Source: a virus
Direction: 5' to 3' (one strand)
IMG/VR virus record: IMGVR_UViG_3300032331_000853
Span: 1-22,972 of that record
DNA length: 22,972 nt
A model generated the notes under the pieces. It saw nothing but the letters and a program-made list of their open reading frames with translations, was not told where the DNA came from and searched no databases. Of the stretch, positions 1 to 6,891 are shown piece by piece (the first letter of the stretch is position 1; every line of letters begins with the position of its first letter). The position numbers and the translations under genes are program-made.

Positions 1-245
1 GACTTGTGTGGGATATACACGATATCATAATCACATTTTTCCACTTCTTCAGTAGTGAACTGCCACAATGGCTTCTCAAGAACTGCTACAGTATCACCAG
101 CCTTGAGCATATGATGCTGTAGCAATTTCTCTTTGAAATTTTGCCAGTAAATACGAATCGGTGCGATAGGTCCACGCTCTTCGGGCACTGGACCTTCCTT
201 GAACATAACGTCTAATCGAGGAAAAAGAATTAATACTTTACTCAC
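1..245 (-). CDS. Partial protein of unknown function, N-terminal 81 residues
   Basis: An open frame starts at a GTG (243-245) that overlaps the TGA of the upstream glycosyltransferase as GTGA, and it runs off the left edge of the window. The visible N-terminus begins MSKVLILFPRLDVMFKEGP and continues with a stretch rich in aromatic and charged residues. I recognise no diagnostic motif. The start rests on the translationally coupled overlap; the next in-frame ATG is 13 codons in. Its place directly after two glycosyltransferases and a methyltransferase suggests the same surface-glycan or modification module, but that is context only. Confidence 0.6.
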   Translation of the reverse strand, partial: MSKVLILFPRLDVMFKEGPVPEERGPIAPIRIYWQNFKEKLLQHHMLKAGDTVAVLEKPLWQFTTEEVEKCDYDIVYIPHK

Positions 246-958
246 CGCATCATCCTTTCGAAGAAAGCTTTCTTGGCAAGGTACTTTTCGTTCTCATACT
301 TCCGCGGTCCTTTACCAGTCCAGATCGTAGTTCCTTCCAAGAACTCCCAATCCATAAATTGCGCGTCGAAATACCTAAAGCGATAGTCAGCAATATCTTC
401 CTGATAAGCTTCATTGATAGCTACCTGATCTAAGAACCATGCGAGAGGGCCTTTCTTTATTCGCGCTTCAACCTTCTCAAGGAATGGTACAGCCTCTTGT
501 GAAATGAACACAGCACCAGCAGCCACGCGACTACCAGCATTTTCCCAACCCTGCGTACCGGGCAGTGGCTCACGAAGAAACAATCCAATTTGATCATCAA
601 GAATCGGTTCAATGTGTTGCATAACCAAACAGTCGGTGTCGATGATAAGCAAATCGCATTCATGGTTCTGCATGACAGAGCCTGCGCTAATAAACCGGTC
701 GCAGGCATAAACCGTACGCAACTCTTCTGAATCTTTAGGGCAAGCATACATCGTACTCATAGACCAACTAAAATCACTATGAGGCCATTCAGATATCTTA
801 TGATACTTAGAACTCATATCATCGAGGATATCGCGATCATCTTGCCCAGGAGCAATCACATTGATATGGATAGAGTTATTATGATATGCAGCCGACGCTA
901 CAAGCGCGGGCGCGTGTACGCGAAGGTACTTTGAATCGCACGATGCAAATAACTTCAT
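242..958 (-). CDS. Glycosyltransferase-like protein with DxD motif (GT-A type)
   Basis: This 238-residue protein looks like a nucleotide-diphospho-sugar transferase. Hydrophobic strand residues CDLLIID lead into a DTD (residues 107-109), which fits the metal- and sugar-nucleotide-binding DxD of GT-A folds. A later segment around WFLDQVAINEAY resembles the acceptor-side DQ motif of GT8-like enzymes. The start ATG overlaps the stop of the 81-residue gene upstream as ATGA, so translation is probably coupled. It probably transfers a sugar to DNA, to a virion protein or to a glycan; the sequence does not say which. The enzyme class is fairly well supported and the substrate is unknown. Confidence 0.7.
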   Translation of the reverse strand: MKLFASCDSKYLRVHAPALVASAAYHNNSIHINVIAPGQDDRDILDDMSSKYHKISEWPHSDFSWSMSTMYACPKDSEELRTVYACDRFISAGSVMQNHECDLLIIDTDCLVMQHIEPILDDQIGLFLREPLPGTQGWENAGSRVAAGAVFISQEAVPFLEKVEARIKKGPLAWFLDQVAINEAYQEDIADYRFRYFDAQFMDWEFLEGTTIWTGKGPRKYENEKYLAKKAFFERMMR

Positions 959-1200
959 AGTGTGATACCATCAAGAATGTGACGAGACTGCTTCATAAAA
1001 TCATCCGAAAACTTTTTGCATTCAAGATAGCGAGTCCTAAGAACGCCGATAGTCGTATGAATGTGTCCCATATCATGCGGACCATTTACCTCAGCGAATC
1101 GCTCAAGATATTCAATCTCCTTTTTCAGGAAATACATATGATTGAATATCTCCAATGCACCGCCCATATCTTCACGCAAGTTATATCCAAACTTAATCAT
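955..1200 (-). CDS. Small conserved-looking hypothetical protein, 81 residues
   Basis: A short helical, charged protein with no signal peptide, membrane segment or motif I recognise. It lies between the two glycosyltransferases. Its ATG overlaps the upstream TAA (TAATG) and its TGA overlaps the next ATG (ATGA). Such coupling at both ends argues for a real gene despite its size. It could be an accessory or partner of the neighbouring glycosyltransferases, but nothing in the residues shows it. A similar-sized open frame on the opposite strand is a shadow. Confidence 0.65.
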   Translation of the reverse strand: MIKFGYNLREDMGGALEIFNHMYFLKKEIEYLERFAEVNGPHDMGHIHTTIGVLRTRYLECKKFSDDFMKQSRHILDGITL

Positions 1201-1931
1201 TATCTTCCTATGATGTTATAGTCGCCGTATGTTTCGTTGGTAAGCTGTGGCACATAGCCATTGAGAACTGCTTCGGCTCTCATATCATGCCAAAGCTTCA
1301 CAAGGTCTTGCCGAGGATGCTCTTCAACTTTGCCAGTGAACCACGCAGGTTTCCAAGGTTGTGTACTCATTTTAGTATAGTGTAAGTGCCAGATATTGTC
1401 AAGAGCTAAACCGTCACCATCGTGACAATTCCAACGTGGATCTAGATTTAGGACTTCTTCTGAGCCAGAGAACATTTGAATATAGCGATGATGTGCGTCT
1501 GGATTTGGTTTCATACGCCCCACAGGCATAAGAATATCGCCAAGACGCTCACAATCCATAACAATAACACAAAACTCATGACCACCGAAACGAGCGCCGC
1601 GTCTAGCAGCCATAGGATTACCTTTAAGATCAATCGAATAAAGATCAGCGATATCGCGCAGATTAAGCTGATCCACATCCATATAGATAGCTCTACCATG
1701 AAAAGCGCATGCCTCTGGGATAGCCCAACGGAAACCACTGAACGGAGTTGACCAACGTTCCGTCCGCCAGTCTCCCCAGATAGAATCTTCGTCGTGTGTT
1801 TGACGCATCCATGTGATATCACATGGATGCGTAGTGTGTTTCTTTAATGTGTACTCCAACACCATTTCGGCTTCAGCATCTTCGTTGTTCGAAGATGTGC
1901 CTACGAAAATACGAATCGGTTCAATCATCAT
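1200..1931 (-). CDS. Glycosyltransferase, GT8/glycogenin-like
   Basis: A 243-residue protein with a GT-A signature. The N-terminal strand IRIFVGTSS is followed by RAIYMDVDQL, where DVD (residues 85-87) is the DxD motif. Near the C-terminus HLHYTKMSTQPWKPAW resembles the conserved His and Lys-Pro-Trp motif of GT8 enzymes that binds the nucleotide diphosphate. It probably transfers a hexose from UDP- or GDP-sugar. The start has two adjacent ATG codons (1931 and 1928) behind AGGAGATC; the first overlaps the methyltransferase TGA as ATGA. The gene also contains a perfect 30-bp palindrome and a promoter-like sequence, listed separately. The acceptor is unknown. Confidence 0.78.
   Translation of the reverse strand: MMIEPIRIFVGTSSNNEDAEAEMVLEYTLKKHTTHPCDITWMRQTHDEDSIWGDWRTERWSTPFSGFRWAIPEACAFHGRAIYMDVDQLNLRDIADLYSIDLKGNPMAARRGARFGGHEFCVIVMDCERLGDILMPVGRMKPNPDAHHRYIQMFSGSEEVLNLDPRWNCHDGDGLALDNIWHLHYTKMSTQPWKPAWFTGKVEEHPRQDLVKLWHDMRAEAVLNGYVPQLTNETYGDYNIIGR
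1374..1402 (-). promoter_or_regulatory. Sigma70-like promoter inside the upstream glycosyltransferase gene
   Basis: On the minus strand TTGACA (1402-1397) is followed by exactly 17 nt and then TATACT (1379-1374). It lies inside the glycosyltransferase frame, over the codons for its H-Y-T-K segment. It would transcribe the 81-residue gene and the second glycosyltransferase. The match is strong, but the site overlaps conserved coding residues, so chance is possible. Support comes from sibling sites with the same -35 and spacing elsewhere in the window. Confidence 0.35.
1803..1832. repeat. Perfect 30-bp palindrome inside a glycosyltransferase gene
   Basis: The left arm ACGCATCCATGTGAT (1803-1817) and the right arm (1818-1832) are exact reverse complements with no spacer. 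The centre is GATATC. It lies near the 5' end of the 243-residue glycosyltransferase frame. It could bind a dimeric protein or form a cruciform or hairpin. No T-run follows on either strand, so it is not an intrinsic terminator. Confidence 0.95.
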
Positions 1932-2548
1932 GATCTCCTAATGAAAAACATTCCTGTGCGCTGCATGAAAGGCTTTTGCATATTAGACTTTCTCAGACGA
2001 ATTTCCTGAGTCGTTTCGTCATCATAGTCAAATCCATACTTATCAAACACTGCGTGCCAATACTCAGCAGGTTGACAATTCACATGATGATGGCCAGGAG
2101 AGCCTGGACCAGCAGCAGTACAAACAACATATTTACAACGAGCAAAATCTTGCATATAGTTATCAAGATACTGTTCATCAACATGTTCAAGGAACTCTAC
2201 GCTCCAACCCAAATCAAACGCAGTACGCAGCGAAGCTAGTTCAAGCGGAGCTGGACCTGTCGTGTAGTCATGAATGAGAACCTTCGCTTCTGGTTCTTTG
2301 CGAACTTCCCAGTCGCCGTCGATTCCCATCGCGTCAAGACCTCGCCAAGCAGCAAGCTGAACCATACCTCCAGGACCACAACCAATATCTAGGAACGACT
2401 TAATACCAAACTTTTCAGTAAGATACATAAGTGTTCCGCGATCATTATGCGTCTTGTTGAGATGACCGCCTAGATGCGAGGGAAGAGAATCTTGATTTTC
2501 CTGTGATGTGTTCTGGGCTTCTGTGCCATTTTCCATTGATGTTGTCAT
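1928..2548 (-). CDS. Class I SAM-dependent methyltransferase
   Basis: A 206-residue protein with the Rossmann motif I FLDIGCGPGG (residues 52-61) and the acidic motif II loop MGIDGD (about 74-79), typical of SAM methyltransferases. The later HHHVNCQPAEYW region may be the substrate pocket. The start at 2548 has GGGAAG about 10 nt upstream, but this makes it overlap the GIY-YIG gene by 104 nt. The next ATG (codon 41) would remove the overlap yet cut into the sequence just before motif I. With two glycosyltransferases downstream it probably methylates a sugar or a glycosylation substrate; DNA is not excluded. Confidence 0.8.
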   Translation of the reverse strand: MTTSMENGTEAQNTSQENQDSLPSHLGGHLNKTHNDRGTLMYLTEKFGIKSFLDIGCGPGGMVQLAAWRGLDAMGIDGDWEVRKEPEAKVLIHDYTTGPAPLELASLRTAFDLGWSVEFLEHVDEQYLDNYMQDFARCKYVVCTAAGPGSPGHHHVNCQPAEYWHAVFDKYGFDYDDETTQEIRLRKSNMQKPFMQRTGMFFIRRS

Positions 2549-2906
2549 TGATATAATCTTCCCGTTCTAAGACTTCATGAGCAAACTGTTCTTTCACTTC
2601 CTCATAGTTTACACGACCTTTGGTGCTGTGTAAAGATATAATTTCTCTTCGGAACAGGTTTTTGTCTGATTGTTTGAGTTTTGCCTTGAGAGTATCACTG
2701 GATCCATAGTATTTCTTCCAGTCGGATTCGGATCGCTGGCGGCGACTTTTTCCACTGACTTTACGGACAGACCAGAAGTATTTTCTACCAATGTACTTCT
2801 GGCCATCCGGCGTCGATATGACATACACAAACCCATAGGAGTCGTCGATATCTTCACTTTCGAATTCTTTCCCGTTGAAAGTCCACGGATTATCATATGA
2901 TGCCAT
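2445..2906 (-). CDS. GIY-YIG nuclease-like protein
   Basis: A 153-residue protein with a GIY-YIG-like core. GFVYVI (residues 25-30) stands for the GIY strand and KYIGRKYF (37-44) supplies YIG and the conserved Arg. The segments around SDWKKYYGSS and FRREII fit the same fold. Proteins with this layout occur in T4-like phages and are often annotated as Seg- or Tev-like endonucleases. No separate DNA-binding domain is evident, so it could be a free-standing homing endonuclease or a domesticated nuclease. The ribosome site is weak and the C-terminus overlaps the methyltransferase start by 104 nt. The fold call is good; activity is unproven. Confidence 0.72.
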   Translation of the reverse strand: MASYDNPWTFNGKEFESEDIDDSYGFVYVISTPDGQKYIGRKYFWSVRKVSGKSRRQRSESDWKKYYGSSDTLKAKLKQSDKNLFRREIISLHSTKGRVNYEEVKEQFAHEVLEREDYINDNINGKWHRSPEHITGKSRFSSLASRRSSQQDA

Positions 2907-2921
2907 GAACTTATATAGTGA

Positions 2922-3089
2922 CTACAGTTCGTCTCCGTAAGTGTTTTCCATATGACGAACTACGGCTTCAAGCTTATCAAGTTGAGCTATTGCATCAGTA
3001 AGTTCTTGATCATCGATAACATGAAGACTCGCTCGAAGAGCATCTATCTTAGAAAGAAGATCTTGATATTTTTCGTTCACGCTTTGCAT
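2922..3089 (-). CDS. Small hypothetical protein, 55 residues
   Basis: An ATG (3087-3089) overlaps the TAA of the 95-residue gene upstream (TAATG) and opens a 55-residue frame ending at TAG. The product begins MQSVNEKYQDLLSKIDALRA and is almost wholly amphipathic helix with heptad-like Leu, Ile and Val spacing, so a short coiled coil is likely. There is no known domain. It is supported by the coupled start and tight packing between its neighbours; function is unknown. Confidence 0.6.
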   Translation of the reverse strand: MQSVNEKYQDLLSKIDALRASLHVIDDQELTDAIAQLDKLEAVVRHMENTYGDEL

Positions 3090-3376
3090 TACTCATCCTT
3101 CTTTTCCATAGCTTTGTAGTAGTCGTCTACGATTTGAAATCTATCAGCTTTCAAATCACCGATATACAAATTCATGCTTTCAAGACGAGCATTCTCTTCT
3201 TTGCTCACATTACTAAGAAGTTTAACATATGCGTCCATAGATACTTTTCTAAAACGTCTTTCTTTGTAAAGCTTGACTAGTTCTACTCGGTCCTCTTCAC
3301 TATGAGATATTCTCCATGAAGTGAAGAGGACCCAATTCTTAAACATCACCCAACTATAATATAGCCACTGTTTCAT
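3089..3376 (-). CDS. Hypothetical protein, 95 residues, aromatic N-terminus
   Basis: The N-terminal 22 residues (MKQWLYYSWVMFKNWVLFTS) are hydrophobic and Trp-rich and could form a membrane-associated helix. The rest is charged and helical. Its ATG overlaps the TAA of the zinc-ribbon gene upstream, and its own TAA overlaps the next ATG, so it belongs to the reductase operon. A strong 13-bp inverted repeat lies within the coding sequence (3289-3332). I cannot assign a function. Confidence 0.6.
   Translation of the reverse strand: MKQWLYYSWVMFKNWVLFTSWRISHSEEDRVELVKLYKERRFRKVSMDAYVKLLSNVSKEENARLESMNLYIGDLKADRFQIVDDYYKAMEKKDE
3289..3332. repeat. 13-bp perfect inverted repeat with 18-nt loop inside a coding region
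   Basis: GGTCCTCTTCACT (3289-3301) is the exact reverse complement of 3320-3332, separated by 18 nt. In the minus-strand mRNA it would fold into a very stable stem inside the 95-residue gene. No U-tract follows, so it is not a classical terminator. It could protect mRNA, pause ribosomes or be a protein site. Confidence 0.9.
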
Positions 3377-3534
3377 TATTCATCCTCATCCTCTTCGAGT
3401 TCTTCAATCTTATCTTGATCAGCGTCAGCTCCACAAAAAGGACAGAACTCTGGAGTTGCTTTTTTACCACGTTTCTCGTAGATTACAGTGTAGTCGTATT
3501 CTCCGCAAGGACAGGAAAGATCTTTCTCTGTCAT
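3376..3534 (-). CDS. Small zinc-ribbon protein, 52 residues
   Basis: The frame opens at ATG 3532-3534, two nucleotides after the reductase stop, and ends in a TAA that overlaps the next ATG. It encodes two Cys pairs, CPC (residues 8-10) and CPFC (31-34), separated by a basic strand. This is a minimal zinc-ribbon knuckle. An acidic tail follows (ELEEDEDE). Its position directly after ribonucleotide reductase suggests shared expression. It could be a small regulator or a protein-protein adaptor. The metal site is inferred from Cys spacing only. Confidence 0.7.
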   Translation of the reverse strand: MTEKDLSCPCGEYDYTVIYEKRGKKATPEFCPFCGADADQDKIEELEEDEDE

Positions 3535-3536
3535 GT

Positions 3537-5516
3537 TCAAATCTCACATCCACCAGCGACACACGCTAGTTCTTGAGCGCCCGTGGTATTATCCGTCTTC
3601 TCATAATCCCCGAGTCTGTTCCAATCAATATACTTCGGCATCTTAGCAGCGAATGCTTCGTATTCTTCCTTCGTGCAATCCTGATATGGTGCTTGTTTGT
3701 AAACGTGATCAGAGAAAGGCAAGAAAGAAACACCAGACATCTTATCGAAGTGCTTATACACCCACGCACCAACTTCAAGCCATTCGTGTTCCTTGACAGA
3801 GATAGTGACCGACGGCTTATGTTCGCACCAGTGATCCTGATATGTGACCCAGAGTTCTAGCTGCTCAATAGCAGTCATATCCGTACGGAACACAGCGTTC
3901 TCTGGAGCTTTCATTGGGAACGAGAACACATAAACATTATTAGGGCGCATCGCACAATCTTCAACTGGAATGCCAGCATCAATCATGAGAGCAGCCAGTG
4001 GATCCTTCTTATCAGCGCGAACGGTGCGAATATAATAAGGATTGTGACGAGCATGAATACCGGAAGCAGCATCAGTAAGCTGAGAAACAGTCCCAGAAGG
4101 CTTAACACAGGTAACAGCAGCAGATTGCGGAATGCCCAATTCCTTAGCAAACTTTGCGTTCGTGGCGACTGCAATTTCACGAAGCTCTGCCAAGCGGCCT
4201 TCAATTCCTGGGAGTTTTCCATTTGTGAGGTCATTATCCATGATTCCTGTCATTGACACACCGAGCAAACGCTCTTCTTCGCAGTTGCGCTTCCAAGATG
4301 ATGATAGATATTTAAATCCAGTTAGTGTTGACTGCCATGTACCAAGAATGGTAGCCCAATAGACCTTCTCCTTAAGAGTTTCCATCGTGTCAGTATCACG
4401 CACGACAACTTCGGATAGATTGCAGAATTCCTTGTCGCGCAAGATAATCTCGGAGCATGGGTTTGTACCAAAATCATAATCAGGGTTACGACGACCATGC
4501 TTGATAACTGTAGCCTTCGCGCTCGCACGATTGAAGATACCGCGCTCACCAGACTTTGATTCATAGAGAGACTTCCACTCTTCCATGAAAAGACCCATAT
4601 CAGGCTTTTCTTTATAGACCGCTGAGTTATTAGCTAATGCTCGCTGTGATTGGTCCATCCACCATTGACCGGATTTCGCAACGCGCATACGATCATCAGA
4701 CAGATCAGACAAAGAAATAAGAGCGGAACGACGAACACCACCCACAACAACAATATCAGCAATTTTACAAACGATATCATGTGCTTCCAATGTGTTTAGA
4801 CGACGACCAGCCGCTCTCTTGAAGATATCAACGCAGAACTTGAATAGCGCATCGAGTGGCTCTGGACCAGAAGCACGTCCACCAAAAGTCTTAAGAGGAG
4901 TGCCAGCAGGACGAATCTTAGATAGATCCCAACGAGGAATCTGACCGATGTATAACATACCGAGCAATTCTTTGAGCGCTTTAGCCCAACCAAGCTTAGA
5001 ATCTGCTACAACGATAGTTGTGTCTGAAGGATGGAAATCTTCGTTAACAATAGGAAGCTGCTCAACGTCTTTAGACTCAACAGAAAATCCGACGCCAGTG
5101 CCGTTCATGAGGATATAAAGAATCTCATCGAATGAACGTGGGCTATTAACAGCAACATAAGAGCAATTATAAGCTGCAATGTTCTCACGCTTGAGCGCTT
5201 CGCCAGCAGTCATAACGCAACGCATAGAAGGCATTACCTTCTGAGAAAGAACTGCATCTTCGAGTTCAGCACGCAACGCAGTGATATCATAGCTATGATT
5301 TTCTTTTAGATGAGCTTCAAAGAAGTCAAAGAAACGCCCGATTGTTTCCTGCCAACTTTCTCGTCGTCCCTCATTCCACAAGAATCTTGAATAGCGTGAT
5401 AGGTGGATGAATTGCTGGTACAACGTAGGAAGTGCGTTCGACATAGATGGTAACTCCATTTTTCTTTTTTCGGGCAATAGGTCATCGTTCTCAAGCATCG
5501 CGCTTGAGCTTAACAT
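3537..5516 (-). CDS. nrdJ: Adenosylcobalamin-dependent class II ribonucleoside-triphosphate reductase (monomeric, RTPR type)
   Basis: A 659-residue enzyme that reduces ribonucleoside triphosphates to deoxy forms for phage DNA synthesis. NPCSE (352-356) carries the Asn, thiyl Cys354 and Glu of the active site. Cys118 in AYNCSY and Cys365, eleven residues after Cys354, fit the redox pair with the same spacing as Lactobacillus RTPR. The C-terminal CVAGGC (652-657) matches the swinging-arm cysteines five apart. It uses coenzyme B12, so it needs no oxygen or radical-donating subunit. It is somewhat shorter than the roughly 739-residue Lactobacillus enzyme. The annotated ATG overlaps the primase TAA. 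Homologous sequence seems to begin near codon 25, which has its own GGAG site, so 5444 is a credible alternative start. Confidence 0.93.
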   Translation of the reverse strand: MLSSSAMLENDDLLPEKRKMELPSMSNALPTLYQQFIHLSRYSRFLWNEGRRESWQETIGRFFDFFEAHLKENHSYDITALRAELEDAVLSQKVMPSMRCVMTAGEALKRENIAAYNCSYVAVNSPRSFDEILYILMNGTGVGFSVESKDVEQLPIVNEDFHPSDTTIVVADSKLGWAKALKELLGMLYIGQIPRWDLSKIRPAGTPLKTFGGRASGPEPLDALFKFCVDIFKRAAGRRLNTLEAHDIVCKIADIVVVGGVRRSALISLSDLSDDRMRVAKSGQWWMDQSQRALANNSAVYKEKPDMGLFMEEWKSLYESKSGERGIFNRASAKATVIKHGRRNPDYDFGTNPCSEIILRDKEFCNLSEVVVRDTDTMETLKEKVYWATILGTWQSTLTGFKYLSSSWKRNCEEERLLGVSMTGIMDNDLTNGKLPGIEGRLAELREIAVATNAKFAKELGIPQSAAVTCVKPSGTVSQLTDAASGIHARHNPYYIRTVRADKKDPLAALMIDAGIPVEDCAMRPNNVYVFSFPMKAPENAVFRTDMTAIEQLELWVTYQDHWCEHKPSVTISVKEHEWLEVGAWVYKHFDKMSGVSFLPFSDHVYKQAPYQDCTKEEYEAFAAKMPKYIDWNRLGDYEKTDNTTGAQELACVAGGCEI

Positions 5517-6514
5517 TTCTTCCAGTCTCGGATTGCAAGTCTTAGGGCAAGTCCCTTGAACGTGGATTTATTTAGTATGAGATCGACTTCTGATTTGCTT
5601 GCCCCATTCATAAACGCATCATTAATATCTTTCCAAACCCATGACGAATTCCAGATGACCATTGAATATCCACGAGCAGCAAATGATTCTACACGCTTAA
5701 CAACTTGTTTGTTTCTAGGCTGATTGTCGAAGATAAGCACGACGTTTTCTCCAGAAACATTGTAGAGCGCACGACTGAAGTCAGTTCCACCAGCAGCGAT
5801 AGCGTTGTCAAGAAACATGCTGTCGATAGGACCTTCTACAACGTATATAGTTTTCCCTCTGGCCACGCGATCGAGACCGTAGATCAAAGGATCTTCAGTG
5901 ATACGAATAGTTACATAGCGTAATGTTGAATTACCCATCGCACGACCAGAGACGCCAGTCAACGTTCCGTCTTCTCCACGGAAAGGTATGACCAGTCGTT
6001 CGTCAGAAGTGAGACGTCCTTCGTATGCAGGATTCAACGCTTCGAGGACTTTCATATCTCGAGCGTAATAGAGATCGTTGAATCGTTCTTTAGGGATATT
6101 GCGAGCTTTAGCATATTGCACAGCACGATGATGCGGCGGCAACTCGTCAAGTCGCGGCAGCATCTCATCTAAAATAATTTTAGGCCTAGGAACTTCCTTG
6201 CGAGGGATAATGAAATTGTCTTCATTCCCTGCAGCAACACGATCTCTGTATGATTCTAGTCGGTATTCTTTTGAGAGACTAGGATCAACGAGATCAATAA
6301 GTTTACTGAGATTAGTACCCACATCGCAATTATGACACTTATAAATTAATCCGCCCGATTTCTCGAACAGATAGCCACGGGTTTTTAGTTTGTTCTTTTG
6401 TGAATCGCCGCAGAAAGGACAGCGGAAATTGTAGACTCGCTCTGACTTCCGCTTGAACAGCAGAAGTTTGTGGCCAATCATGTTCGCAAATTTATGATCA
6501 GTGATAGTAGACAT
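5510..6514 (-). CDS. 61: DNA primase, T4 gp61 / DnaG type
   Basis: A 334-residue primase that would make RNA primers for lagging-strand synthesis with the gp41-type helicase encoded at 20014-21405. The N-terminal zinc ribbon has CPFC (residues 32-35) and CHNC (60-63). A TOPRIM domain follows, with VVEGPIDS (Glu227) and IFDNQ (Asp263) as metal-binding acidic sites. The length agrees with T4 gp61, about 340 residues. Its stop overlaps the reductase ATG. A consensus sigma70 promoter ends only 6 nt before the ATG, so the transcript should be nearly leaderless and I see no Shine-Dalgarno site in it. Confidence 0.93.
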   Translation of the reverse strand: MSTITDHKFANMIGHKLLLFKRKSERVYNFRCPFCGDSQKNKLKTRGYLFEKSGGLIYKCHNCDVGTNLSKLIDLVDPSLSKEYRLESYRDRVAAGNEDNFIIPRKEVPRPKIILDEMLPRLDELPPHHRAVQYAKARNIPKERFNDLYYARDMKVLEALNPAYEGRLTSDERLVIPFRGEDGTLTGVSGRAMGNSTLRYVTIRITEDPLIYGLDRVARGKTIYVVEGPIDSMFLDNAIAAGGTDFSRALYNVSGENVVLIFDNQPRNKQVVKRVESFAARGYSMVIWNSSWVWKDINDAFMNGASKSEVDLILNKSTFKGLALRLAIRDWKKC

Positions 6515-6520
6515 AGGTTC

Positions 6521-6549
6521 ATTATAATCAGCTCAAGGAAGGTTGTCAA
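6521..6549 (-). promoter_or_regulatory. Consensus sigma70 promoter for primase and reductase
   Basis: TTGACA (6549-6544), a 17-nt spacer and TATAAT (6526-6521) form a perfect sigma70 promoter on the minus strand. It starts 3 nt after the outer-spanin stop. The -10 box ends 6 nt before the primase ATG at 6514. It would drive early transcription of primase, reductase and the genes beyond by host RNA polymerase. Confidence 0.88.
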
Positions 6550-6552
6550 GAC

Positions 6553-6891
6553 TTATTCTCTGTTCTTGTAATAATCCTTATAGGCTATTACAGTTGCGTT
6601 TTGGCTCTGAATGAACTTACGCATCTCAGCCAAATTCATGGCTAGTGTTTGATAGCCCTGAGGGGTCAACGCGAATAAGACCACGTTGCCTTTGGTGCTA
6701 AGTTCTTCAATTTTCTGAGAGTAGTTTTCTGGAGTGATAACAATCCAGCTCATATCGTTCTGAACAACTGGCTGTACAGGCGGAACCATGAGTTCAGTAC
6801 GATCTACAAGAACGGGCTTGTCGAATACTTTGGTTGTCTGATTACAACCGGCTAAAAGCAGACCTAGAACGAGGACACCAATATGTTTCAC
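6553..6891 (-). CDS. Outer-membrane lipoprotein, probable o-spanin (Rz1-like)
   Basis: A 112-residue protein with a lipoprotein signal peptide. MKHIGVLVLGLLLAGC ends in a lipobox (LAGC, Cys16), so it should be lipidated and sorted to the outer membrane. The GTG start overlaps the TGA of the upstream coiled-coil membrane protein as GTGA. This order and coupling is typical of an inner/outer spanin pair that fuses the two membranes in the last step of lysis. The mature part is longer and less Pro-rich than lambda Rz1, with a folded-looking domain after VVQNDMSWIV. The lipoprotein call is firm; the spanin role rests on context. Confidence 0.72.
   Translation of the reverse strand: MKHIGVLVLGLLLAGCNQTTKVFDKPVLVDRTELMVPPVQPVVQNDMSWIVITPENYSQKIEELSTKGNVVLFALTPQGYQTLAMNLAEMRKFIQSQNATVIAYKDYYKNRE

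Noticed and set aside
3537-5516. Intein or intron in ribonucleotide reductase, a common site for them in phages
   Set aside because: The frame is continuous and active-site motifs have normal spacing; no intein splice motifs are present.
5568-5576. A TAAATA box inside the primase gene about 55 nt before the reductase start
   Set aside because: It is within coding sequence and has a mismatch. It could be a late promoter for the reductase, but chance is as likely, so it was not listed.
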